This document shows positions 37,153-50,335 of a DNA stretch of 64,000 nt, in pieces; within the stretch, counting starts at the first letter, position 1; every line of letters starts with the position of its first letter. Made by a program: the position numbers and the translations under genes. The DNA is from Selaginella tamariscina (Eukaryota > Streptophyta > Lycopodiopsida > Selaginellales > Selaginellaceae). Below the pieces are notes generated by a model, which was not told the origin of the DNA, did not search any database, and worked only from the letters and a program-made list of their open reading frames with translations. The stretch lies in the NCBI GenBank assembly GCA_003024785.1, contig PUQB01000145.1, positions 316,001-380,000 of the forward strand, in the 5' to 3' direction.

Positions 37153-39901
37153 ACTGCTAGACACTCCTTTTCTGTCGTGGAGTAGTTCACCTCTACTGGA
37201 TGCAATGTATGGCTGATGTATGCAATGGGATGTCGTTGGCTAGGAACACTCATACTCTCCTGCATCAATATGCCCCCAAGACTGATGTCAGAAGCATCTA
37301 CGTGCAAGATGAAAGGACGAGTGTAATCAAGGTACGCCAAAACTGGAGGAGTCGTCAATAACCCTTTGAGATTTGCAAATGCATGCTTGCAATCCTTAAA
37401 CCAAACAAAAGAAGACATTGACGACTTTAATAACGCCTGCAACGATACAGTGCGATCTAAAAGATGATCCACAAAACGGCCTAGATATTGTACCTTGCCA
37501 AGAAAGCATTGCACATCGTTCACACACTTCGGCGTAGGGAACTTCAAAACTGCAACAAGTTTGTCAGGATCAACTTACAACCTTCACGGGAATGCGATAA
37601 CTAAGATAAGTGGTGTCCTTGGATCCAAACACACACTTAGACGGCTTCAACTTCAAACCAACTTCTCGTAGCCGATCCAAAACCTTGCGTACATCACTAA
37701 CATGCTCCTCCCACGTTCCATCCGAGTGGATTAAAACATTGTCAATGAAGTCGGCAGTCACCTCCGGCATATTGCAAGAACCTCGTCCATCATACGTTGG
37801 AGTCGCTGGAGCATTACTCAAATCGAAATGCATCACCAAGAACTCGTACATGCCAAATGGCGTCCGAAAAGCAATCTTGGGAATGTCTATGTCAGCCATC
37901 GGAACTTGTTAATATCCAAAGGCGAGATCTAACTTGGTGAACCAATGACTTCGCCCCAGTTGATCCAAAAGATCTACAATATGAGGAAGTGGGTACACAT
38001 CTGAGACGGTTACCTCATTTATGGGCGATAGTCAATGCAAAATCGAACTCCCATTTGGCTTCGTCACAAGAAGGTTCGCACGCCCAAGGACTTCAAAATT
38101 TCTAGATAACACCCTTCTCGCTCGTAGCTCCTTTGGTGACCGATGCCAAACATGTACCTTGATTGGCCTAGTATCTCCAGTTGGAATAGGATGGCGTGTC
38201 GCAATCTTGGTTTTAGATGACAAGTTGAAGTTAAAAAGATCAGCATACTCCTTAAGTTAATCAACAACTGCAGCACGACGATCATTTGATGGATCCAAAG
38301 AGGGAAAGGAAGAGCATGAAGGGAAAATGGTTGGAAGTAAGGGTGAGACAAAAGTGATGAAAGCAGATGTAAGGAGATGGATGAAGTGGAATAAAAGTAA
38401 GAGGAATGGAAGAAAAATGAGGAAGAGTTAAACATGGGGAGACTTTTCAAAATCACACTTGGCATGATTGCGAGTCAATCAATCCACACTAAGAATAAGA
38501 TGAAAAGCTTGATTCGGCACCACCCGTAAAAATTGAAGTTCAAGCTTACGATCATCCATCCCACGAACAAGCATAAGTGTGTTCGTTGCCATATAGAATG
38601 AAGATTGGTTCTTTCGCACGATGCAAATGAAGGCTGCAACGTGTAGCAACAGATTGAGAAATAAAGGACAAACTCGAACCTGTATCCACCAACACTGGAA
38701 GGAAATAGAACATGGTGTGTGATTAAATCGAGTTTGAAAAGTGAAGATCGGATGAACTAGTGCCAAGTGAACCCCTTGATGATACTCCTGAAAGAAAGAC
38801 AAAGGGGTCACTAATTTTTTGCACGGGGGACCCTCTACTCGTGTGATTCGTTGTTTCTTGGAAGATCCATTGCATCAAGACCTTCCACTAGCAGTGCCAA
38901 CCGGATGTTGATGCCATGACCTCCATGCCGGAAATGGGAGACGCCAATCAGGAAATCGTTGACAACGCCAATACAAGTGCCAACCTCATCACACACCAAC
39001 AACAAACTGCACATCCATGTCCCTCAGGCCTAACCTTGTGCTGGTACACGAGTAGCAATAGTTTCAACCTCCATCGGAGCAGGTCCATCCCCAACATGAA
39101 GTGGAATGAGAGAATGTGAAGGTGCAAGTGGGAGAGGTGATGACTCATATCATTGTGCCAGCCTCAAAGCATCATCAAGGTCATTGGAGCTAGTGCATGC
39201 ACAAGTCCCACAAAGGTCTTGACGAAGTGTTAACCACAACATACCTAACTTGATGCATTTTAACATGTTAGGTTCTTGCACGCAGCAAAAGGCTTCGAAA
39301 GCGAACACCAAACTACATCACCAACTCAGATGGCTTTTGACGAATACGATGCAACTGCTGAAACGCATCGTCACCGTCGTTTGCATACCCAAATGCACGT
39401 TTAAAGATCTCTGGAAGAATACTCCAATCTTCATGAGTTGCCACATCCAAACCATTGTACCACTGCAATGCCGTCCCTTGAAGACAAGTAGGAAACTCGC
39501 GCAAGCACTGAACACTGTCCCATGAATGATATGTGGCAACCACAGTGAAGTGGTCAAACCAATGGTACACATCATCTCCAGGATTTCCGTGAAAGAAATC
39601 CGGCTGGACGCAAGGATTTGCAACAGGAACAGGAGGAGTACCATGGGTTGTGAAAGCCCCATCAACTGAGAGTGATTGTTCAACTGCATTTCACATGGCA
39701 TTTAACAACTGCATGAGTAGCTGCTCCACAAACAAAGGATTTGTTGTTGTGCATCCATGGAAAAAAGAAGAAAGGGCAAAATCTACAAAGAAAGAATATT
39801 TAGACAATGGAAAAGCTAGATTAGAAAAAAAAGAAGATCTAGAAAAAGACACAAATTCAAGCACTCCATAAGAACAATTAGAGTGCCCTTCACCTCCACC
39901 A

Positions 39902-40063
39902 TGTGAGAGCTCAGAATATAGATATGTGTATATATTTCATTAATCCAAAATCGTAACTTATATACAAGAGCGAGTGGTTTAGATTGAAATTAATCTGACG
40001 GCTATGAAAACCCACTACGCTAATAATAATATGTGCACATGGAGCAGTACACGTGAATTTACA
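39902..40063 (-). repeat. 5' LTR of retrotransposon 2
   Basis: Pairs with 28695-28853. The bases just inside (GGTGGAGGTGAAGGGC on the minus strand) resemble the primer-site region of retrotransposon 1. Confidence 0.88.
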
Positions 40064-40439
40064 GTACTTCGAAATGTCTATGTTACTTATGTATGCGTGT
40101 GCAAATGTACATAGATACTAAATATCTAGGACTTGGTATTGTGGAATGCGATGATTTTGGCATATGCTTAGAAAACGAAGTGGAAGATTGCTGTGTAATA
40201 TACTTGAAAATGCAGATTATTACGTACGTGGCACTACTTGCGATCGTTGATGATATCAACTTGGAAGAGTTCTTCATAAGGATCCTCAATGAAGGCTTAG
40301 ATAAAGATACGATTGTGTGCAACTCACTTATAACTACGTATGGAAAGTGTGGAAGATGTATGCAGAGAGAAACACATAGGTATAACAATTTTTGTATACA
40401 TACTATTTATGCATCATGCATGCATAAAACTTTACAAAA

Positions 40440-40999
40440 TTAATCAAAGTTAAGCATATCTGTTTGTAACACACACACCACTCGCATATTTTATACATAC
40501 ATGTATGTGTGTATTCATATAGAAAGCTATCTAGTAAAGTTTCACTTTGGCCTTCATATATGCATACATACCACCGATATACCCATATCATATATAATAA
40601 GTATATAACACACACACACACACCGGGGGGGGGCGCCTCATAGGGATAATTAACTGAAACTGTTCCTGCTTTAAACTATTTTATATTATGGCAGTGCATA
40701 TATTCAGATAAAATTCTTTGTATGTGATGTTTATTGTGTGTGTGGTGTGTGTAGTATATATATATATAGAGAGGGGGGGGGGGGAGAGAGATGTATGTGT
40801 ATATTATATTTGTATTCAGTTGACACTGTATGTATAAATATTAAATTATACAATACATATTCTTAATTGCCTTGTTTCTATGTGTATGTGTTTGTTTGGT
40901 TTGGTTTTTCTATATCAAATGTGACGACATACTTTCATATATTATTGTAACATCTAATATTATATCAAACAGTATATTATATGTATGACATATGACTAG
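40440..40999 (+). other. PPR intron with microsatellites
   Basis: It contains CA runs near 40610, G-runs near 40624 and 40775, and GA repeats. No gene within it. Confidence 0.6.
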
Positions 41000-41222
41000 G
41001 CACGAGAAGTGTTTGACAAGATGAAGACAGGTAACGTGATTACGTGGACGAGTATAATTTCCATGTATGCAAAACAGAAAATGGTGTTGGAAGCTCGTGA
41101 ACTGTTTGATGGGATGCTGACCAAAATTAGCGATCCAGATGCAGTCTCGTTTGCCACAATACTCAACGTGTTTGCTGATTCATCAGCATTAGAGCAAGGT
41201 AAAATGTATAAACGAAATCGTA

Positions 41223-41232
<10 letters not shown>

Positions 41233-41278
<46 letters not shown>

Positions 41279-41335
41279 TGTATATGCTAGGAATTTAGTT
41301 TGTTTACGCAGGAAAATAGCATACGAGCAAGCAGT

Positions 41336-41431
<96 letters not shown>

Positions 41432-41462
41432 TATATGCTAGGAATTTATGTTTGTTACGCAG
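41233..41462. repeat. GA/TC microsatellites around a duplicated exon edge
   Basis: (GA)n at 41237-41278, (TC)n at 41341-41371 and (GA)n at 41391-41429 form an inverted pair. The segment from GATGTATATGCTAGGAATTTA through ACGCAG and the first codons of PPR exon 4 occurs at 41278-41340 and again at 41429-41492. The acceptor and exon start were therefore duplicated together with the microsatellite. Confidence 0.9.
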
Positions 41463-43101
41463 GAAAAATAGCATACGAGCAAGCAGTAAAACATGGATTT
41501 GAAATGCACGAGCTTATTATAACTGCTTTAGTAAACCTGTATGGTAGATCTGAAATAGGCAAGACATATATTTAACAATATAATTAAACCGGACACAGAG
41601 GTGTATAATACTATGATAGGAGGTTATGCACAGTTTGCACAGGGTAAACAAGCTGTGGATCTATTTAGGAGGATGGAAATGGAGGGTGTCAAACCTGATG
41701 GCTATACATTTGTTTATTTGCTCCTTGGGTGTAGTCACGCTGGATTCTTCACACAGGGGAGAATATACTTCACATCTATGTCTGAGTATCGTAACGTAAA
41801 CAAGGTACGTACGTGTGCATACTATTTGTATATATACTTGACGTCCATGTCTGTCTGTCTGTCTGTCTGTCTCTCTTCACACACACATACACAAAACGTA
41901 TTTATTAGTTTTAAGTATTACATATTTATATTTAACCGGTTAGTTGTTAATAATTATCAGACTTTACAAATTATGGGTGTGTTGTGGATTTACTTGAACG
42001 AGGAGGCCGGCTTGAGGAGGCAGAAAAATTTCTTGAGAACATGCCTATTCAGTAAGTCTATATTGTAGTATAATATTTATTTATATTATGTATTTGCGTA
42101 TATGCGAAATAGCCATAATAAGAGTTAGAACGTTCAACTGTATTTGTGTTATGTACTACACACACACACACACACGCACTCACACACGCACACGCAAACT
42201 ACTTTATCACATGGTATGAAGTTGTTAAAGTTTTCAATCATGTATTTATCTATACACACACTAGGATATTCTGATATTTAATAATATTAATTATTGATAT
42301 TAAGCATGTTTATTAATAATCAGGCGGACACAGTTGGATGGACTTCACTCCTAGGTGCATGCCGAAACCACCGTGACATAGAGCGTGTCAAAAAGATCGT
42401 TAAAAGCTACTAGAGATTGAACCAAGTGGCGCAACCGGGTAAGTTCTATGTAGTAGTAATAAGTTAATAAGAAATATTTATTCATATTTTCAGTTACATT
42501 TTACTCTCCAATATCTATGCAGAGCTTAGCAAGTGGAATGCAGTAGCCAAAGTACGCAAATTAATGGCTGAACATGGTGTAAAGAAGGTACGTGTGTAGC
42601 TATAATGGACGTTTTACATATGTGCATAATGCATCTTTCATACATAATATAGATATTATTTATCTGTGTATAATATGTGTATGAACACACACGCACGCAC
42701 TCAATGGATACATATACAAGAAGCTGGGGTTAGCAATATAGAAGTGGGAGGTGTTATGAACTGCAAGAATATACCAGGAACTGGAAAGGGTGCATTCAGA
42801 GATTAAGGGTAAAGGATTATACCAGACACAAGGACAGTAATGCATTTTGTGGAGGGTAAAGAGAAGGAAAAGTTATTATTTACACACAGTGAAAGATTAG
42901 CTATCGTTTATGGGTTGATTAGTACTGAGCAGGGTTTAACATTAAGAGTGGTTAAGAACTTAAGGGTATGTAGTGATTGTCATACTGCTACCAAGTACAT
43001 ATCTCAGGTTACACATGAGGATCGTGGTTAGGGACTTTACGAGGTTCCATTTGTTTGAAGAAGGCAAATGCTCATGTCAAGATTACTGGTGGTATGTATA
43101 G

Positions 43102-44614
43102 ACATACATACACACATATGCACACACACACACACACACCATAGTGATACATTGAACAATTTCATTAAACTAACTGTACATCGTTTATAACATGTTGTTA
43201 TTGTAAGTACAATTACACATGTATAATATGTATGGTATATTATAAATTATATATTAAAATAGTATCACTGGTTTCAAAATATCTAATGGGATTTTTCATC
43301 TTTAAACATAAATCTCCTTTTATTAAAATTTATTTGTGATGAATTTTTCTAATTAATTCCATAATATTATTGTTTTAGTCATATATTTTGGTTTGTTAAC
43401 ATCACTTGTTTATTCCATCCTAAATATATATATTTCATCCTAAAATATATATAATAGGTTAAATCTTATATTTACAAAACCTCTTTTTATTCTTCAAATT
43501 TAACTACAAAAAAAACTTTTTAAATAAAATATAAGATTAAGTGATCTATTGCTTATTTGATTTTGATCATGTAACCTTTATTTACTTATTTTATAAATTG
43601 AACATATTAAAACAACATGTTATATATGATATTAATAAGATATTTAATACAAAACATATGTAATATTAACAGTTAATTATAATATAATATTGAATAATAA
43701 TGACAACAATAGTAACTTGTTATATATATTAAACTATTTTAAACTATGCATAAAATTATTGATTTTTGGGGATACGTGAGCATAACTTTACAATGTATAT
43801 TGATTTTACATTAATGTATTATTATTACATTTTAAATATACCTTCAACTTAAAGATTAGTTAACATCTTAATATTAATGAATAAGGTCATATTTCATAAG
43901 AAATGATAAATGTAATAAGAAGCCATAAGAAAGCAACGATGATTAAGTATTGACAAAATAATTTTTATTATATAAATTATATAATTCTTATTAAGTTAAT
44001 ATTTAATTTCTAAAGTGGTATAATATAATATTGTAATAACTAGAATATAAAATGAGTTATAACATATTATTGTAATATGAATGATTATTTAAATATTTTG
44101 TAAATGGTTTATTTTCAAGAAGTATATATAATTAAATATGGATATGTTATCAAAATTAATATAGATTATGACATAATAATTCAATTTATTAAAATGTGTA
44201 TTGAATACACCATAATATATATGTGTGTGTGTATCCATGTATGCATGTTGCATGTGTATAATCATTTCATTATCAATGTAAACTAGACTAATGGATGGTA
44301 TTATTTAATTAATAAATGTAATATGTATTTATATGTATTATTAAGTTGGATTGTATTGTATTAATTAATATATATTATTTATATGTATTATAAGTAGAAA
44401 AGAAAACATTTATTAATGTACTTAGTTAATTAAAGAGAAATGTTTTATTGTTATACGTGACAATGAATATTTAATTAAATTAATTAGTAATTGATTGAAT
44501 GAGAGATAAAATGATAAACTAAGATAATTTTGTAAGTTTGAAGTAATTCATTATACTGATTATTTTATTTATATTATTTATATATTAAGATATAATTATT
44601 AAATGAAGTACTTT
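43102..44614. other. AT-rich spacer
   Basis: No gene is visible. A CA run lies near 43122-43138 and the rest is simple AT-rich sequence. Confidence 0.5.
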
Positions 44615-47600
44615 ATCACATGTTATACTACATATATATAGAATTGTACGTACGTGTATGTATATAAAAAGTACACTAATATCTTAAAGACCTGGTATTA
44701 AGGGGAAAACAAAACAAACACTAAAACATTAATATAACGGTTTAGTGTAAATTAATATATAAATATGTGTGTGTGTAAAGAGGTTTATATTGACAATATA
44801 TTAACATTTTTAAGTTTTAACCCACTTGGTTATATTTAATTACATATACCGCTTATATACCAACTTATATTGCTCTATGAATCTGAAATAGCATCTATGA
44901 AATTTATAGCAATCTCTATAATATAAATATATATATATATATAGACCAGTAAATAAATGCATCATAAACATTTATTAAGAGATGTTTATATATATACTAT
45001 ATATATGTGTGTGTGTGTTAAATGTTCACATGTATAATTTACATATACATTACCATATGCATATATACACACTAGGTTTTATAATTTCTGATCCGTTTCC
45101 TTAACCAGTTTTTCCTCCTTCTGTACCAACATTCTCCTCTTCCCATTACCAGTTCCAATTCCAGGACAATTGAACATTTTAATATTCTTCAAGGAAGGAA
45201 GAGTTTCAATGCAGTCTGGAAGACAAATTAGTTTAGGCAAATTCATCAATGTCATCTCTTTCAAGTTGACAAGGGAGCAGAATTGTGTGTGGTCCTCTAA
45301 TAGTGCTTCCAATTGTGGACAATCATAAATATGTAACTGCTTAAGACATGTGAGTAATGTGATAATAGATGGCAGATGTTTGAATGTGAAATTTTTAACT
45401 GCAAGATATTTAAGACTTAGAAATCCAATAGGATTTAGTCCTTCCCATACCAACGAGGACAAAGAACCTATTTCAAGCCGTCTTTCAATATGGATTTGTT
45501 CAATGAAATCCAACTGACTTAAACTCTTGCAGTCACAAATCCTTACATATTGCAATTCCTGTAAAATAAAATATTTTTACTTTCATAAAACTAATATATA
45601 AAGATGTAGCATGAGACTTGAAATATTCATGCATTTACATTACTATAATATGGTATACATTTTTAAATTTTGTTAGGAAATATTAAATTTTTATAAAACT
45701 TCATTCCATCGTGCATGAGTATAATAATGAGTATTAAAATAATTAAAACCTTCAAGTTATGCATGTAAGTGTAGTTATTTAATTCATATTTATATTGATT
45801 ATTTAAAAACTTAATTTAGTTCAAGTTATTTATGATATAGAATAACATTTCCGATATACATATGTATATGTGCCATAAACTACAAACATCATAAGTTTGA
45901 TATCAATAATATAGGTTTTCAATTCTTTAATCACATATCTTATGTTTAATGAAATTGAACTAACAAGGAAAAGCACATGTACGCTACATGCATATGTCAC
46001 TTACAAAGAGAACAGTTACTATTACATTACAAGTGCAATACCAAATGTTGATACTTTCTTAATAAAATTCTTATAATTATGTTCAACACGTATTCATTTA
46101 AACAAAAATTATATTAATTATCCGGTAGTTTCATTCATTACTTAAGATATAAGCAACCTAGCCCAACATATGTATATAATTAGATTTACCTTGACTTGAA
46201 TTTGTAACAACTGGTCGCAACATAATATATGTAATATCGGTGGACCCTTGGATATCTGAATAAAATTAAGTTTTCACAGTATTATGAAAATGTTTTACTT
46301 TAAAGTTATCTTGTATACTTAAAAGTAGGTTATATAGTTATGAGTATATTTGAGTGTATTTGCTTTATCGGCTATACACATAATATCCTCATCTATGTAT
46401 ATATATACACACACGTGTGTACCTGCTGGAGAGTAAGTACTTCAAGTTGGTGGCAGTGTGAAATAGTTAGAACCTCCAATTTTGGAAAAGCCCCGTGTTC
46501 ACTAAATGATTCAGGAAAATGCTTTCCTGAGAACTCAGACAAAGTCAACCGCTTTAAGTTGGACAACTTGTTTATAGCAGGAAGTTCCAATAGAGTTCCA
46601 CCTCCGTTTAAAGTTAATCGCTCGAGATGATGAAGTGATTCGAAACCATTTGGAAGGTACTTTGATGCAGTATTAAGCTGTAAAGTTACCAAAGATGGGA
46701 AGTTTATCTCTAATGGAACCTCTTTGAACCGAACTGTGCCGAGCTCTAAGATACGTAGTTTTTGAGTGCCATTGAGTAACCACGCAAACTTTTGTGGATC
46801 AGCTTCAACTGTTTCAAATTTTGTTGAAATATAGAATCGTTGTTTATAGTCTCCCAAAGATACTACCTCTAATGAACTCTTGAAAGTTGGATTATTCAAA
46901 TCTAAGGGACCACTTGTTAACCTTAAAACTTGTAAACGATTCATTTTTTCAATGTATTGTGAATTTCTCACTGGATGAATCCTCCTCGAAATGATATGCA
47001 AGCAATTCAGCCTGTACATACATACACTCCTGACGAGTAAAAAATGGCAACGATGATGAGCAATATCCTATCTAAACATTGTATATGTATTGCATGGATG
47101 TATATCCCGTGAAACTCTATATACTACATATGCATATACTATTAAGCCGTGGCGATACATGGTGATGGATGTATGCGTGGTACATTAATACATATATAGA
47201 GTATAATACCTGTCCATGTTTTTCAGAAACCTGAAATCCAGATGAGCACCACTGTCACATTCTCCAAAACAATGTATTTGAAGAACCTCCAACTGATGAA
47301 GTCTGCCAAGCCCTTCAAGCAGATTCTCATAAGAGCACCAGCAACTAAGATAAGGAGTAAGTGCTAAGTATCTTAACTGCACAAGGAGCTCCAATCCACA
47401 AATTGTTATGAACTGCCCACTCAACCATAAAAACTTCAGGTTGGAAAAGCTTTCCAAAGAGATATGCATTGGCTCCCACAGACGCAGCTGCATCACGGAC
47501 AAGCGAGGCATTTCATTCGACAGAATATCTGATACCTTTTCACCTTTCATGTCTCCTGTGTATCCATGAATCACCTCCACTCCTGACGTCCGACCGCTAC

Positions 47601-50335
47601 AACTGCGAAGTCTGACGTATGGATGTTTGTCTGTTTTGATGATATATTCGGCTAGCTCAAGCATCAATTGACTACTACGAACATTATCTTTCTCAGCTAA
47701 AGATGCATCTTCCAGTGATTTCCGTGCAGATAAAAATTCCCTGTGGTAATAATCATCATGTTCATACGAGCTTAACACCAGCCACCAGTAATAGAGCGGA
47801 TGTCTAACATCGGTTGATTTTATTAAAGTGACAATATGGTTGTAACTGGCTTCCATAGCAATGCACAGGAAAAGCACCTTCTCATCATTGCTTAAGTGGT
47901 CGTAACTCAGCTTTAGCACCTTAAATATCTTTTCGTGCTCATCACATTTTCCCCTCCTGATCTTTTCCAGAACATGTTCCCAATAAGTAGGAGAATACAA
48001 ATACCCAGAGTCCTTAGACATGTACCTAGCCATGATTTCCAACACTTTTGGATTTCCATAGCATTGTTGAACCATTAACCCAACATGATATCTGATATCC
48101 TCAGGAGCCTCTTCTTTCCCAAAGGCATGCAGGCAGAAGAGTGTGCGAGCATCTCCATGTGATAAAGGATTCACCTCTAGTTTTGCGATTCTATTCCTTG
48201 AGAATTGATCGAGCACGTTTGCCTTATGACTAGTGACCAGTTTCCTAACACCTTTGATGTCCACTGCCCTCAAAAATATCTGGGTTGCACACATTCTCTA
48301 GTACAATAAGAGTCACCTTATTGGAAGTTCGATTTGCAAAGGTCTGGATTGATTGCGTGCCCTCTCCTACATTTGTAATCTACAGAGCCATCAATGATCA
48401 GCATTAATATACATGTTAATATATATATGTATGGTACATACCTTTGAATGCCCAGGGAGCATCCGCAATTGAGAACAAATGTCCATCACCATTGATACCT
48501 CGTCCTTGCCTCGGCCAACTTCGAGATATGCAATACAACCAAAGAGTTGTCTCACCTCCTGCATCTGGAAAACGTATTGAACCAAATGCGTTTTTCCCAC
48601 TCCGCTCTTCCCATGTATAAGAATCCATTCCGGTCCGTGTTCATCGGCAAGCAGAGATTTCAGGGCGGAGATATACGACTCCCTTGGAACTATAGGTTTC
48701 CGCACGTCAAGCGTTGGTACCAAATAGTGACTGTGCTTATCTTTCACCAGGGCTCTCACTGCAACCAGATCAGCTTCAACTCGCTCCTTGCAGGCCAGAA
48801 TCTTTCTGGATTTCAACCCTCTGAAACATCCAACAACGTTGTGCGTGCGTGTGTGTGTTAGAGTTAGCAAACTCACCTGTTATACAAAGTGTAGTTTTGA
48901 CGTCCATCTATGGTGGCCACCATTAGCTCCTCCGAATCATGTATGAACTTTTTCAACATGTTGTATTCATCAGAGCGAGGATGGAAGTCTTCCATGCGGT
49001 TTGCCACCTCAGGCAAAAGACGAAGGCAATCAGAGGCATTCACGCCAGTAATAATGCTTTTCAGCTCCCATCCATTCTTTACAAAGTGGCATGCTGGAAG
49101 GATTAGAGCCGCAATTGCACCCTTCAGCGGCTCACCAATCACCGGTCCAAGCACGGCCCCGATCGATCCAGATGCAAGTGAAGTATGATCCCGGTCAACC
49201 ATGGCGATAGAATTTAATTAACTACAAATCATAATTAATAATCTCTCCCACACACACGCATTGTTAATATGACAATATTACACTCACAAGAGTTTATTTA
49301 CCTGTTGTAAATTTCCCCCACCACTCTCCTAGTCAAGTTCTAGCCAAACCTGTTAAAAGCTACATTATTCGTATTAACGGTTATAAATGTTTATGTTTAA
49401 ATTTTTTAAATAATTGTAAACAATAAATTGAAATTATACAAAAATATATTATTAAATTTTTTATATTATTAATAAAATTATATTATAGTTATATTATATT
49501 ATTATATAATATATTATTAAATTTTTTGTTATCAAATTGAATATAAACTATTAAAAGTATTAGTAATAAGTAATTAAAATTTAAATTAATTAATTAGTAA
49601 ATGTTAAAAAAATGTATTTAAAAAAAATTATATGTACCAAATCATATATATAGATGAAATGTGTTCATCCTGAAGGTCTTTTTAATTATATCTTCTAAAT
49701 GTAACTAACTTAATTAATTATGATTAAAAGGGGGGCTGGATTATGAGGTGTTTATATAGCAAGAAGTTGTAATTCAGGTGATTTTTTTTTATTCTTTATG
49801 TAGAAGTATATATGTGTTTGTATGTATGGCACAATAGCTTTACCTGCAGTACATGCTATACATAGATGTATTTGTAGATCTACCATCTACACACTAAAAC
49901 AAGTGATATACGTCGCTACACATGTATATACATAAGTCTGTAAATGCATAGTCATGTGAATTCTCTCTCTGGATACCTGTGTGTCCAAGCCTCTCGTAAG
50001 CCAGGGTTTGATTGAGCAGCAATGCTCTTCTAACATAGTCACATTGATAGACCGCGTGTAAAATTATCAACCGTACACGTGGCTGATTTTGTACAATATT
50101 TAAGTATACTTTCGTCAAATCCGTGTCTGTGTATATTCCATGTGTACGGACTCCCGTGTATGGGACTCCAATGGATTATTAAATCCAGTTAGGTGCACTT
50201 CTGGTTTTTATATGTTTACAACATAAATTTTGGTTTTAAATCCTTAAATCTCTTATTTTTTAAAAGTATTTATATTTATAAACTTGTATGTGAAACTAAA
50301 ATATATTATATTTATTTAGTCTTATCTTTTCTAAT
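44615..50335. repeat. Duplicated block C (NLR copy plus both flanks)
   Basis: The left flank matches block B (from about 9870). The gene and about 1.1 kb upstream match block A almost base for base near the start codon (for example AACCATGGCGATAGAATTTA in both). Homology stops near 50335. Confidence 0.85.
45079..49202 (-). CDS. NB-ARC/LRR immune receptor (NLR), copy C, nearly intact
   Basis: Six exons with consistent phases and GT/AG borders: 48877-49202, 48442-48820, 47210-48379, 46423-47011, 46190-46255 and 45079-45558, about 1,002 residues. Residues about 10-100 form a helical, RPW8-like N-terminus. GKSGVGKT (P-loop) is at about 179-186, kinase-2-like TLIVLENV near 258-265 (Glu where Asp is usual), then VRKLVTSHKA, GLPL-like CYGNPKVLEIMA and FLCIAM. 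No clear MHD motif is seen. LRRs fill the rest; the 66-bp exon 5 encodes a single LRR. Such proteins are cytosolic pathogen sensors. One extra A in the A-run at 48272-48276 breaks the frame relative to copy A, so it is either a fresh pseudogene or an assembly error. The start is conserved in copy A. Confidence 0.85.

Larger units (their letters stand above)
28695..40063 (-). mobile_element. Ty3/gypsy LTR retrotransposon 2 (same family as 1), split by a nested element
   Basis: LTRs of about 160 bp lie at 28695-28853 and 39902-40063. The element's own sequence occupies 28695-30577 (integrase, RNase H) and 37153-40063 (RNase H, RT, protease, Gag), in the same order and orientation as retrotransposon 1. 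The LTRs differ at roughly 20 positions by eye, clearly more than those of element 1, so it is older. Flanks GTAT/GTAC suggest a decayed target duplication. It lies within a PPR intron. It is heavily broken, with many breaks. Confidence 0.92.
28360..43101 (+). pseudogene. PPR protein with E and DYW domains, intron-rich, broken
   Basis: PLS-type pentatricopeptide repeats with E and DYW domains mark organellar C-to-U RNA-editing factors. Visible exons are about 28360-28563, 40130-40350, 41000-41198, 41463-41804, 41961-42051, 42324-42438, 42494-42587 and 42721-43101. Exon 1 ends RRIFNETLFK and exon 2 begins DLVLWNAMILAYA, a perfect repeat in phase across the first intron. Later come MIGGYAQ (PPR), VVDLLERGGRLEEAEKFLEN (E region), HSERLAI and CSDCH (DYW zinc and active-site motifs) and the C-terminal DYW. 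It is broken: a two-base change after AYA, frame changes near 41555, 42405, 42820 and just before the final RIVVRDF, and no start codon or early repeats. The first intron spans 28564-40129 because it contains nested retrotransposons. Confidence 0.9.
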
